Shown: piece by piece, positions 16,112 to 24,123 of the stretch | How positions within the stretch are numbered: position 1 is the stretch's first letter | How the letters are laid out: each line of letters opens with the position of its first letter | Origin: Lysobacter antibioticus | GTDB taxonomy: Bacteria > Pseudomonadota > Gammaproteobacteria > Xanthomonadales > Xanthomonadaceae | Assembly: GCF_000731095.1 (NCBI RefSeq) | Contig: NZ_JMTZ01000041.1 | Span: forward strand, 1 to 35,546 | Length of the DNA: 35,546 nucleotides | Direction of reading: 5' to 3' | The notes under the pieces: model-generated | The model's database searches: none | What the model was told of the DNA's origin: nothing | Seen by the model: the letters and a program-made list of their open reading frames with translations, nothing else | Made by a program: the position numbers and the translations under genes

Positions 16112-16133
16112 CCAGCGAGCAGTCCCGCTTCCA

Positions 16134-16290
16134 GTAGGAGCGGCGTGAGCTGCGATCGTGTTCTTACGGTTGCGCTGTCGCTGCAGCTTTGTGGTCGCAG
16201 CTTACGCAGCTCCTACAGGGCTCCCGCCAGGTTCGCTTGCGCGCTTGGGTGGGAGCGGCGTCCCACAGGGAACCTTTTGGTCACAAGCCG
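16134..16290 (+). repeat. REP-like palindromic repeat
   Basis: GTAGGAGC at 16134 and GCTCCTAC at 16209 form exact 8-bp ends of an 83-base unit. A partial second unit begins gtgggagcggcgtcccacag near 16250 and ends with cacaagccgcgaccgcgg. Same family as the copies at 18488, 18628, 24033 and 35321. Short ORFs across it are spurious. The rest of 16112-16374 is unremarkable. Confidence 0.75.
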
Positions 16291-16374
16291 CGACCGCGGC
16301 GGCACCCTGCATATCGCCGCGTCGAGGCCTCTGCCGTACGGCCCGTCGTTACCGCCCTGAACGGCGCGCTCCGC

Positions 16375-16821
16375 TCAATCCGCCAACGCCGGGTCCGGTT
16401 TGCGAAACGCGATCGCCAGCCGGTTCCAGGCGTTCATCGAGATCGCGGCATAGGTCAGGGCGACCAGGTCGTGGTCGCCGAACTGCGCGCGGACCTCGGC
16501 ATACACCGCATCCGACACAGGCGCCTGGTTGACCGCGGTGATGGCTTCGGCCCAGGCCAACGCGGCGCGTTCGCGCGCCGTGAACGGGCCCTCGGCCCAG
16601 ACCCGCAGCAGGTGCAGACGGCGATGGCTTTCGCCGCGCCCGACCGCCTCTTCGGTGTGCACGCGCAGGCAATAAGCGCAGCCGTTGATTTGCGAGATGC
16701 GCACATTGACCAAGTCGATCAACGAGCGCTCCAGGCCGCTCTTGTCGACATAGCTTTGCAGGCCGGCCAGGGCGCGGGTGCCCTGCGGGTCGACGGCGTT
16801 GTAATCCAGGCGGGCGGACAT
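16375..16821 (-). CDS. AhpD-like carboxymuconolactone decarboxylase family protein
   Basis: This 148-aa cytoplasmic protein is an all-alpha alkylhydroperoxidase of AhpD-core type. The redox/proton-relay motif INGCAYCLRVHTEEA gives Cys48, Cys51 and His55, the signature CxxCxxxH, so a peroxidase or disulfide role is likely. WAEAITAVN and the C-terminal MNAWNRLAIAFRKPDP stretch are common in this subfamily. The ATG at 16821 has GGAG 6 bases upstream (better than the ATG at 16833). It is divergent from the LysR regulator, which probably controls it. Confidence 0.88.
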   Translation of the reverse strand: MSARLDYNAVDPQGTRALAGLQSYVDKSGLERSLIDLVNVRISQINGCAYCLRVHTEEAVGRGESHRRLHLLRVWAEGPFTARERAALAWAEAITAVNQAPVSDAVYAEVRAQFGDHDLVALTYAAISMNAWNRLAIAFRKPDPALAD

Positions 16822-16919
16822 GGCGGTCTCCATCGGATGAGCGTCGTGCGACGCGATGGCGCCACGTTAGGATGTTCGTTCCTGAAAGGCATTCCGCCAC
16901 GGATGCAAATCGAGATTGC

Positions 16920-17831
16920 ATGAATGAACAATCCCTGGGCTGGGACGACTACCGTTTCGTCCTCGCGGTCGGCCGCGCCGGTTCGCTGAACGGAGCGGCC
17001 AAGCGCCTGGCGGTCAGTCATCCGACCGTGTTCCGGCGCATCAACGCGATCGAGCGCGCGCTCGGCGCGCGTTTGTTCGAACGCGCCCGCGACGGCTACA
17101 CGCCGACGCCGACCGGCGAGGAAGTGATCGCCGTGGCGGCCGAGATCGAAACGCGCATCGCCGCGACCGAGCGGCGCCTGGCCGGCTTGGACGCGCGCCT
17201 CAGCGGCCGCATCCGCGTGACCACGGTCGAGCCGGTGCTGTACGGCCTGTTGCCGCCGCTGCTGGCGAAATTCCGCCGCGAGCACCCGGGCATCGTGTTG
17301 GAGCTGGTCGCCGACAATGCTGTGCGCGACCTCAGCCGGCGCGAGGCCGATGTCGCCCTGCGCCCGGGCGGCAAACCGCCGGAAGGCCTGATCGGGCGCA
17401 AAGTCGCGCGTTTGGCCGCGGCGGTGTACCGGCCGCGTACGCTGCGGCTGCCGCGCGGCGCAGGCCCCGAGGCCCTGGCCGACTGCGACTGGGTCGTGCC
17501 CGACGACAGCCTGGCGCATATCGGCATGGCGCAATGGCTGCACCGACAGCGCTACGACGAACGCGCGGTATTGCGCGCCAACAGCCTGTTGGCCTTGCGC
17601 GACGCGGCCGCGCACGGCATCGGCCTGGCGGTCTTGCCTTGTTTCCTCGGCGACGCCGACCGTCGCCTGGCGAGGGTGGGCGAGCCGCTGGAGGGCCTGA
17701 CCGCGGATCTGTGGTTGTTGAGCCACCCGGACCTGCGCCGCACCGAGCGTATTCGGGTCTTCAGCGAGGCCATGCGCGAAGGATTGGCCCGTTTGCAGCC
17801 GATGCTGGATGGCCGACCGGCCACCGCATAG
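16920..17831 (+). CDS. LysR-family transcriptional regulator
   Basis: This 303-aa regulator has an N-terminal winged helix-turn-helix: DDYRFVLAVGRAGSLNGAA, then RLAVSHPTVFRRINAIERAL and ARLFERARDGYTPTPTGE. The effector-binding domain (~90-295) starts GRIRVTTVEPVLYGLLPPLL. The sequence resembles the LysR subgroup with RADVALRP-like repeats (READVALRPGG), often repressors of divergent genes. The AhpD-like gene lies divergently with 98 bases between starts, the typical place for a LysR operator, although I could not define a T-N11-A site confidently. The start was chosen at 16920 because earlier in-frame ATG 16872 adds residues without family similarity. Confidence 0.9.
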   Translation: MNEQSLGWDDYRFVLAVGRAGSLNGAAKRLAVSHPTVFRRINAIERALGARLFERARDGYTPTPTGEEVIAVAAEIETRIAATERRLAGLDARLSGRIRVTTVEPVLYGLLPPLLAKFRREHPGIVLELVADNAVRDLSRREADVALRPGGKPPEGLIGRKVARLAAAVYRPRTLRLPRGAGPEALADCDWVVPDDSLAHIGMAQWLHRQRYDERAVLRANSLLALRDAAAHGIGLAVLPCFLGDADRRLARVGEPLEGLTADLWLLSHPDLRRTERIRVFSEAMREGLARLQPMLDGRPATA

Positions 17832-18105
17832 GCCCGTGGACGGGCGGAGGCGGACGCTGGCACCCGCATCCGTGAAGCCGGTCCGCCCGGATCGTCCGGC
17901 ACAAAAAGTCCACAGTTACTTTTGAAACCTGTGACTGAACGCACATCACATTAGGAAAAATCCTACACGCTTAGGGGTGTTCCGACGACGGTTTACTGTT
18001 CACGCAAGACGCATCTTTTGATTGCTCCGACGGCATCCGGATACAGATTCGCCCTGAGGCGAACTTCCCCCCACCGCGCCGGCTGAACTTTTACAAGGAT
18101 GAACC
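17832..18105 (+). promoter_or_regulatory. AT-richer leader before the 71-aa gene
   Basis: This 274-base gap is less GC-rich than its surroundings. It contains a perfect inverted repeat TAGGA-AAAA-TCCTA at 17952-17965, followed by acacgcttaggggtgttccgacgacgg. Such unusual composition just upstream of a small gene suggests a promoter/operator or an mRNA leader, but no defined regulator can be named. Confidence 0.4.
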
Positions 18106-18321
18106 ATGTTTCGCGTCGAACTGAAGCAGCGTGATGGCAGCGACGACAGTGCGCTGGCGGTAGCGATTGCAGAGATCGCGCAGGAATACCGCAGCGCCGA
18201 AGCGGCGTTGCGCGCAGTACTGCCGCAGGCCAGGAGATACGCCGCGCACGCCCCGAAGGGGTTGTGGCTGCGTATCTACGATGCCGATTCGCAGCCCGTG
18301 TTTGGCACGTTGGTTCCCTAG
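18106..18321 (+). CDS. Small conserved-looking hypothetical protein (71 aa)
   Basis: I do not recognise this protein. It is 71 aa, with no signal peptide, membrane helix or Cys. An amphipathic helix-like segment (LAVAIAEIAQEYRSAEAALRAVL) is followed by a short beta-like end (LWLRIYDADSQPVFGTLVP). AAGGA lies 8 bases before the ATG and a distinct AT-richer leader precedes it. Codon use fits the neighbours, which supports a real gene. It stands alone between the LysR gene and a repeat array. Confidence 0.65.
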   Translation: MFRVELKQRDGSDDSALAVAIAEIAQEYRSAEAALRAVLPQARRYAAHAPKGLWLRIYDADSQPVFGTLVP

Positions 18322-18477
18322 GGCCGACGTGCGGTTTGCGCCGCCCGGCTGACAGGGAGTCTGGCCGGGCGGCGCGGGCCTCCTTGCGTCCGCAGCGCGG
18401 GCGCCGAGCGAGTGCGTCCGCCGGCTCGGCTCAGGCCTCCTCGATGCGGCTCGCGCAAGGCCCATGGCCGAATTTGT

Positions 18478-18735
18478 CGCGCTCTTGGGTAGGAGCGGCG
18501 CGAGCCGCGACCGCGTCCTGTCCGCCGCGTCGTAGCTGTGGCTTCGCGGTCGCAGCTTATGACCCACGGGTTCCCTGTGGGACGCAGCTCCTATAGGGGC
18601 TCCGGTGAGATTCGTCCGCGCTCTTGGGTAGGAGCGGCGCAAGCCGCGACCGCGTCCTATCCGCCGCGCCGTAGTTGCGGCTTCGCGATCGCAGCTCACG
18701 CAGCGCCTACAGCGGCTCTGGCGAGATCCGCGTGC
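18478..18735 (+). repeat. Two tandem ~120-140-bp REP-like units
   Basis: Units start at 18478 and 18618 with gcgctcttgggtaggagcgg. Both continue cgcgaccgcgtcct.tccgccgcg.cgtag.tg.ggcttcgcg.tcgcag and end with g.ggctc.ggcgagat. The first unit has an extra ~24-base piece containing CCCAC...GTGGG. They belong to the same family as 16134 and 24033. The rest of 18322-18773 holds no gene that I can support. Confidence 0.75.
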
Positions 18736-18773
18736 CGTTTGGGCGCAACGGCCGGGTTCGGCTTCTGCTTTCC

Positions 18774-19379
18774 CTACGACGCATCGATCCAACCCCGCGC
18801 CGTTGCGGCGATCAGATCCGCGGGGGTGTCGAGGTCGTGTTCCAGCTCCGGGGCGTGCAGCCGCCAGACGGTCTCGATTGGCAGGCGCTTGAGCGCCGCG
18901 CCGAAGCCGCGGTCGCCGCGCAGTTGTTCGGCCTCGCGCCAGACCGCGGCGGCGATCACCGCCGGGATGCCGAGGGCATCGCCATGTGCGGTCGCAGCGC
19001 AGCCGGAGGCGGCTTGCGCGGCGCCCTCGAGCAAGGCCTGCAGATGCCCGGCCTCCAACGCCGGTTGATCGCAGCCGAGCACCAGCACCGGCGCTTCGAT
19101 ACCGACATCGCCCAGCGCGCGCGCGGCGGCGCGCAGGCTGCTAGCGAGGCCTTCCTGCCAGGCGTCGTTGTCGATGCACTCGACCGCCAGATCGGCGACG
19201 GACGCGGCCATCGCGCCGCTGCGCGCGCCGAGCACGACCAGGACGCGTTGTGCTCCGGTCGAGATCGCCAAACGTGCGGCACGGTGCAGCAAGGTCTCGC
19301 CGTCGCGACGCAGCCCCTGCTTGGGCTGTCCGAGGCGGCGGCTCGCGCCGGCGGCCAACACCACGGCGACATGCCTCAT
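18774..19379 (-). CDS. mocA: MobA/MocA-like molybdenum cofactor nucleotidyltransferase
   Basis: This 201-aa cytoplasmic NTP transferase starts with VAVVLAAGASRRLGQPK, the nucleotide-binding signature LAAGxSxRxGxxK of the MobA-like family. LVLGCDQPAL is the metal-binding segment, and a later DLDTPADL matches the family end. Its neighbour XdhC and the divergent iorAB genes suggest the MocA role: adding CMP to molybdopterin to make the MCD form used by xanthine-oxidase-type enzymes. It lies 3 bases after the XdhC gene. The exact nucleotide (CTP rather than GTP) is inferred from context. Confidence 0.85.
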   Translation of the reverse strand: MRHVAVVLAAGASRRLGQPKQGLRRDGETLLHRAARLAISTGAQRVLVVLGARSGAMAASVADLAVECIDNDAWQEGLASSLRAAARALGDVGIEAPVLVLGCDQPALEAGHLQALLEGAAQAASGCAATAHGDALGIPAVIAAAVWREAEQLRGDRGFGAALKRLPIETVWRLHAPELEHDLDTPADLIAATARGWIDAS

Positions 19380-19382
19380 CGC

Positions 19383-20399
19383 TCAGGGTTCGCCGTGGCG
19401 GTGGGTCTGCAACTGCGCGGCGATGCTCAGCGCGATCGCTTCCGGACCCTCGCCGCCGAGCTTGAGCCCGATCGGCGAATGCAGGCGCGGCGCCAGCGAG
19501 GTTTGCGCCGAGGCCGGCAGCACGCGGAACAGGTCTTCGCGCCGCCGCACCGGGCCGAGCAGGCCGACGAAACCGATCTGCTGGCCGTTGGCGCTTTCGG
19601 CCAGTTGTTCGAGCGCCTCGCGGTCGAGATCGAAATGGTGGTGCATCACCAGCGCCGCATCGTGCGGGCGCGCGGTCGCCAAGGCCTGCGCCGGACTGCG
19701 TTCGATGGCGTGGTCGGCGAGCGCGCCGGCCGCGCTCCATCGCGAGCGCCGTTCGACCAGGGTGGTCATCCAGCCCAGGGTGCGCAGCAGCGGCAGCAGG
19801 GTCGGGGTTTCCGGACCGGCGCCGAACACCAGCACCGACGGCGGCGCCGGGATTTCGAGCTTCCATTGCGCGGCTGCGGCCGACGACCACGGCGGGGTGT
19901 TGACCGCGAGGGTCCAGCGCATGCGTTCGTCGCCGACCGAGGCGGCAAGGGCGCCGTGATTGCGTAGGTCCAGGTGCAGGTCGCCATGGCCGCGCCGCCA
20001 CTCGTCGATCAAGGCCGGCCATTCGCGCAAAGCCGACAGCGGCAGCAGCGCCAGGCGCAGGCGGCCGCGGCAACCGACCGCGGAACCGGCGAACAGGTCT
20101 TCGTCGCTGCGGGTGTCGATGTCCATCCACTCGATGCCCTGCGACTGCGCGGCGTCGCGCGCGCGCAGTTCGATGTCCGGCTCGATGCAGCCGCCGCTGA
20201 GCCAGCCGACCTGGCCGTCGCGCGCACCGAACAAGGCCATCGCGCCGGGGCGGACATAAGTCGAGCCTTCGGTTTCGAGCACGATCGCCAAGGCGGCCGG
20301 ATCGCCGCGCGCGGCCGCGGCGGCGCTGGCCTCGAGCACCGCGCGCGGACCGCCGGGCGCGCTGCGCTTCGGAAACGAGGGGTCCGGCGAGTCGGCCAT
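19383..20399 (-). CDS. xdhC: XdhC/CoxI family molybdenum cofactor insertion protein
   Basis: This 338-aa cytoplasmic chaperone binds sulfurated Mo cofactor and delivers it to molybdenum hydroxylases. The N-terminal XdhC_CoxI domain reads LAIVLETEGSTYVRPGAMAL and VGWLSGGCIEPDIELRA (conserved SGGC). The C-terminal Rossmann domain begins SVLVFGAGPETPTLLPLL, followed by GFVGLLGPVRRREDLFR. The frame is open upstream to 20921, but the ATG at 20399 precedes the family-like start. It forms an operon with the nucleotidyltransferase and is divergent from iorAB, its likely client. Confidence 0.88.
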   Translation of the reverse strand: MADSPDPSFPKRSAPGGPRAVLEASAAAAARGDPAALAIVLETEGSTYVRPGAMALFGARDGQVGWLSGGCIEPDIELRARDAAQSQGIEWMDIDTRSDEDLFAGSAVGCRGRLRLALLPLSALREWPALIDEWRRGHGDLHLDLRNHGALAASVGDERMRWTLAVNTPPWSSAAAAQWKLEIPAPPSVLVFGAGPETPTLLPLLRTLGWMTTLVERRSRWSAAGALADHAIERSPAQALATARPHDAALVMHHHFDLDREALEQLAESANGQQIGFVGLLGPVRRREDLFRVLPASAQTSLAPRLHSPIGLKLGGEGPEAIALSIAAQLQTHRHGEP

Positions 20400-20706
20400 G
20401 AGTACGCCCAGGGGCGGAGAAGCTTCGAGTCTAGAGCGTTCGCGGCATCGGCGGCGTTGCGCTGCATCACGCCGGCCGGAGGCGGCAGTTTTGGGCAAGC
20501 CGCGATCGAGGCCAGCGCACGAAAATGCACGGACGTGTCGCATCGCTCGCCAGCGCGGCGCGGACTTGCGTCGCAACATGCGCAGCAAGGCTCGGAGAAT
20601 CCGGCAAGCCCCCTGTTTCGGCGCTTCATCTTGGTATCGAAGGCGATCTGGCGGCGGCCAATTTTGAGGAGTAGGCTCGGACGACCCCAGCCGCCGCGAG
20701 GGAACC
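20400..20706. promoter_or_regulatory. Divergent intergenic region of the molybdenum hydroxylase module
   Basis: These 307 bases separate xdhC from iorA and must hold promoters for both directions. No convincing sigma-70 pair, operator or small gene is seen. An AT-richer piece (ccaattttgagg) lies about 40 bases before iorA. Confidence 0.35.
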
Positions 20707-21162
20707 ATGAAGCTTCTTGTCAACGGCACCGAACACGAGGTTGCCGCGCCACCGGACATGCCCCTGCTGTGGGTGCTGCGCGACCTGATGCACCTGACCG
20801 GCACCAAGTTCGGTTGCGGCATCGCCCAGTGCGGTGCCTGCACGGTCCATGTCGACGGTGCGCCGCGACGCGCCTGCGTGACCCCGGTCGCCAGCGTCGA
20901 AGGCAAACAGATCACCACCATCGAAGGCCTGTCGCAGGACGGCAGCCATTCGGTGCAACGCGCCTGGGCCGAGATCGACGTGGTCCAGTGCGGTTACTGC
21001 CAGTCCGGCCAGATCATGTCGGCGGCTGCCTTGTTGACCCAGATCCCCCAGCCGACCGACACCGACATCGACCAGGCCCTGTCGGGAAACATCTGCCGTT
21101 GCGGCACCTATCCGCGCATCCGCGCGGCGGTGAAGCGCGCGGCCGAAATCGGCAAGGCCTGA
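20707..21162 (+). CDS. iorA: Isoquinoline 1-oxidoreductase-type 2Fe-2S subunit
   Basis: This 151-aa small subunit of a molybdenum hydroxylase carries two [2Fe-2S] clusters that move electrons from the Mo site. The plant-ferredoxin-type cluster is bound by Cys37, Cys42, Cys45 and Cys57 ([16 protein letters not shown]). The second, all-alpha domain has Cys95, Cys98 (QCGYCQSGQ), Cys130 and Cys132 ([10 protein letters not shown]). Length and motifs match IorA-type subunits. It has no signal peptide of its own and is probably co-exported with the Tat-signal-bearing large subunit. GAGG lies 7 bases before the ATG. First gene of a three-gene set. Confidence 0.92.
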   Translation: MKLLVNGTEHEVAAPPDMPLLWVLRDLMHLTGTKFGCGIAQCGACTVHVDGAPRRACVTPVASVEGKQITTIEGLSQDGSHSVQRAWAEIDVVQCGYCQSGQIMSAAALLTQIPQPTDTDIDQALSGNICRCGTYPRIRAAVKRAAEIGKA

Positions 21163-21225
21163 TCGCGTCATCCCCCCGACGTCATGCTCGCAGCGCCGGC
21201 ACCTTGGGCGCTTTAGGAGGTCGAT

Positions 21226-23409
21226 GTGAATACCGTACCGGCGCCGTCGCGGCGCCAGTTCCTCAAGACCAGCGCGCTGATCGGCGGCGGCCTGGTGGTC
21301 GGCTTCGTGGTGCCCGGCGCCAAGCGCTTCGCCCACGCCGATCCGGCCGCGGCTGCGGCGGTGTCGAGCGGCTTCGTACCCAACGCCTTCCTGCGCGTGG
21401 GCGACGACGACACCGTGACGGTGTTGATCTCGCATTCGGAGATGGGGCAGGGCGTGTGGACCGGCCTGGCGATGTTGATCGCCGAAGAACTCGACGCCGA
21501 CTGGTCGAAGATCAAGGTCGAACACGCGCCCGCCGCGCCGGCGTATGCGCACACCGCCTTCGGCATGCAGATGACCGGCGGCTCGACCAGCACCTGGTCG
21601 GAATTCGATCGCTATCGCCAGGCCGGCGCGACCGCGCGCGCCTTGCTGGTGGCGGCCGCGGCGCAACGCTTCGGGGTGCCGGCCGATCAGGTCCGTACCG
21701 AGAACGGCGTGGCCATCGCCGGCGACAAGCGTGCGCGTTACGGCGAGCTCGCCGCCGACGCGGCCAAGCTGCCGGCGCCGACCGCGCCGCAGACGCTCAA
21801 GGAGGCCAAGGACTGGAAGATCATCGGCAAGCCGACCAAACGCCTGGACTCGCCGGAGAAAATCACCGGCAAGGCGAAGTTCGGCATGGACGTGCAGTTC
21901 GACGGCCTGTTGACCGCGGTGGTTGCGCGTGCGCCGGTGTTCGGCGGCACGGTCAAGTCCTTCGATGCGGCGCCGGCCAAGGCCGTGCCCGGCGTACGCG
22001 ACGTGCTGCAGGTGCCCAGCGGCGTGGCGGTGATCGCCGATCACTACTGGGCGGCCAAACAGGGCCGCGATGCGCTCGTCATCGATTGGGACCTCGGCCC
22101 GAACGCGGGCCTGGACACAACGAAGCTGCGCGAAGACTTCCGCAAGCTCGCCGCCACCGAAGGCGCGGTCGCGGCGCAGGCCGGCGACGTCAAGGGCGGC
22201 CTGGCCAAGGCCGCCAAGACCATCGAGGCCGAGTACAACGTGCCCTATCTGGCGCATGCGCCGATGGAGCCGCTGAACTGCACGGTCAAGATCGAAGCCG
22301 ACCGTTGCGAGATCTGGACCGGCACCCAGTTCCAGACCGTCGACCAGCAGGTCGCGGCCAAGATCACCGGCCTCAAGCCCGATCAGGTGCAGATCCACAC
22401 CATGTTCCTCGGTGGCGGCTTCGGCCGCCGCGCCACCCCGACCGCGGACTTCGTCACCGAAGCGGTGCACGTGGCCAAGGCCGCCGGCAAACCGGTCAAG
22501 ACCGTGTGGTCGCGCGAGGACGACGTGCGCGGCGGCTATTACCGGCCGATGTATCTGCAGCACGCGCGCATCGGCATCGATGCGCAGGGCATCCCGGTGG
22601 CGTGGCAGCACGTGCTGGTCGGGCAGTCGATCATCGCCGGCACGCCGTTCGCCGGGGCGATGATCAAGAACGGCATCGACGCGACCTCGGTCGAGGGCGT
22701 CGCCGATTCGCCGTATCTCAAGGAGATCGCCGACTACCGCGTCGACCTGCATTCGCCGAGCACCGGCATCCCGGTGCTGTGGTGGCGCTCGGTCGGGCAC
22801 AGCTACAACGCCTTCGTCATGGAAAGCCTGATCGACGAACTGGCCCATGCCGCCGGCAAGGATCCCGTCGAGTACCGCCGCGCGCTGCTCAAGCAACATC
22901 CGCGGCATCTGGCGGCGCTGAACCTGGTCGCCGACAAGGCCGGCTGGGGTACGGCCCTGCCGGCAGGTCGCGCGCGCGGCGTGGCGGTGCACGAATCCTT
23001 CGGCAGCTATATCGCCCAGGTCGCCGAGGTTTCGGTCGAGCCCAAACCGGGCGGAGGCCAGGGCATTCGCGTGCACCGTTTCGTCTGCGCGATCGACTGC
23101 GGTCTGGCGGTGAATCCCGACGGCGTGCGCGCGCAGATGGAATCGGGCATCAACTTCGGCCTCGGCGCGGCGCTGTACAGCCAACTGACTTTCAAGGACG
23201 GACGGGTGCAGGAGTCGAACTATCACGACTACCGCGTGCTGCGGTTGGACGAGGCGCCGCAGATCGAAGTGCACATCGTGCCGAGCACCGACAAGATGGG
23301 CGGCGCCGGCGAGCCCGGCACCGCGCCGGTCGCGGCGGCCGTGGCCAACGCGGTGTTCGCACTCAATCAACAGCGGCTGCGCGAACTGCCGCTGCAGTTG
23401 CCGGCCTGA
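21226..23409 (+). CDS. iorB: Molybdopterin-binding hydroxylase large subunit, Tat-exported (IorB-like)
   Basis: This 727-aa catalytic subunit is of the xanthine-oxidase family, IorB type. A twin-arginine signal is visible (PSRRQFLKTSALIGGG, residues 7-22), so the enzyme acts in the periplasm. Molybdopterin-binding regions include SHSEMGQGVWTGL, MTGGSTS, the central LGGGFGRRA and, near the end, GGAGEPGTAP, whose Glu (about residue 696) is the catalytic base. The GTG start at 21226 has a perfect AGGAGG 5 bases upstream. Family members oxidise N-heterocycles or aldehydes; the substrate here is unknown. It lies 63 bases after iorA and 10 before the cytochrome. Confidence 0.92.
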   Translation: MNTVPAPSRRQFLKTSALIGGGLVVGFVVPGAKRFAHADPAAAAAVSSGFVPNAFLRVGDDDTVTVLISHSEMGQGVWTGLAMLIAEELDADWSKIKVEHAPAAPAYAHTAFGMQMTGGSTSTWSEFDRYRQAGATARALLVAAAAQRFGVPADQVRTENGVAIAGDKRARYGELAADAAKLPAPTAPQTLKEAKDWKIIGKPTKRLDSPEKITGKAKFGMDVQFDGLLTAVVARAPVFGGTVKSFDAAPAKAVPGVRDVLQVPSGVAVIADHYWAAKQGRDALVIDWDLGPNAGLDTTKLREDFRKLAATEGAVAAQAGDVKGGLAKAAKTIEAEYNVPYLAHAPMEPLNCTVKIEADRCEIWTGTQFQTVDQQVAAKITGLKPDQVQIHTMFLGGGFGRRATPTADFVTEAVHVAKAAGKPVKTVWSREDDVRGGYYRPMYLQHARIGIDAQGIPVAWQHVLVGQSIIAGTPFAGAMIKNGIDATSVEGVADSPYLKEIADYRVDLHSPSTGIPVLWWRSVGHSYNAFVMESLIDELAHAAGKDPVEYRRALLKQHPRHLAALNLVADKAGWGTALPAGRARGVAVHESFGSYIAQVAEVSVEPKPGGGQGIRVHRFVCAIDCGLAVNPDGVRAQMESGINFGLGAALYSQLTFKDGRVQESNYHDYRVLRLDEAPQIEVHIVPSTDKMGGAGEPGTAPVAAAVANAVFALNQQRLRELPLQLPA

Positions 23410-23419
23410 GGAGACGACG

Positions 23420-23989
23420 ATGCGCGCATTGATCATCGCCATGGCGGCCCTCGCCGCTACCGCTTGCGGCCCGAAGGTCACCCCGGAGCAACGCGAGCAG
23501 GGCATCGCCGCGTTCGCGACCGTGCAGCAGGTGTTCCAGCATCCGCGTTGCCAGAACTGCCATATCCCCGGCGACCAGCCGCTGCAATTCGATGCCGGCC
23601 TGCCGCATGCGATGGGCGTGGTGCGCGGCCCCGAAGGCAAGGGCGCGGCCGGCCTGCCGTGCTCGACCTGCCACGGCGAAGCCAACCTGCCGGCGAGCTA
23701 TGGCCCCAATGCACCGCCGGGCGCGCCGCATTGGCAACTGCCGCCGCCGGATCACAAGATGGCCTGGATCGGGCTGCCGGCGCCGAAGCTGTGCGAGATG
23801 ATCAAGGACAAGAAGAGCAACGGCGGCCGCGATTTCGCCGCGCTGATCAAGCACGTCAGCGAAGACAAGCTGGTGCTGTGGGGCTGGGCGCCGGGCGGCG
23901 AACGTAAGCCGGTGTCGGTGCCGCACCCCGAGTTCGTCGCCAAGTTCAAGACTTGGGCCGACGCGGGCGGGCCGTGCCCGGCGTCTTAG
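23420..23989 (+). CDS. Diheme cytochrome c lipoprotein
   Basis: This 189-aa protein has a lipoprotein signal (LAATAC, Cys16) and two heme-binding motifs, CQNCH (44-48) and CSTCH (81-85). It should be anchored in the periplasm and receive electrons from the adjacent IorAB enzyme, taking the place of a soluble acceptor. GAGGAG lies shortly before the ATG and the iorB stop is 10 bases away, so the three genes form an operon. Outside the heme motifs I recognise no further domain. A cytochrome of this size beside iorAB is seen in other proteobacterial loci; the electron-transfer role is inferred. Confidence 0.87.
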   Translation: MRALIIAMAALAATACGPKVTPEQREQGIAAFATVQQVFQHPRCQNCHIPGDQPLQFDAGLPHAMGVVRGPEGKGAAGLPCSTCHGEANLPASYGPNAPPGAPHWQLPPPDHKMAWIGLPAPKLCEMIKDKKSNGGRDFAALIKHVSEDKLVLWGWAPGGERKPVSVPHPEFVAKFKTWADAGGPCPAS

Positions 23990-24032
23990 CCGGGCGCGCG
24001 AATCATCGTGTCGATGCGGTTGATCTTGAGGA

Positions 24033-24109
24033 GTAGGAGCGGCGCGAGCCGCGACGGCGAAACCGCGCTTGCGTCGCAACCGGGAGGTCGCGGATCGCGC
24101 CGTTCCTAC
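24033..24109 (+). repeat. REP-like palindromic repeat between convergent genes
   Basis: The unit begins GTAGGAGC and ends GTTCCTAC, with inner arms gcggcgcgagccgcgac and gtcgcggatcgcgccg. It lies between the stops of the cytochrome and cation efflux genes and could act as a bidirectional stop. Same family as 16134 and 18478. Confidence 0.75.
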
Positions 24110-24123
24110 CCTTGAAGCGGTCT

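Noticed and set aside
16145-16360. 71-aa ORF in the 16112-16374 gap
   Set aside because: It covers the REP-like element and has no ribosome-binding site.
20626-23685. 1019-aa open frame on the minus strand
   Set aside because: Antisense to iorA and iorB, which have clear cofactor motifs; the product has no recognisable domain.
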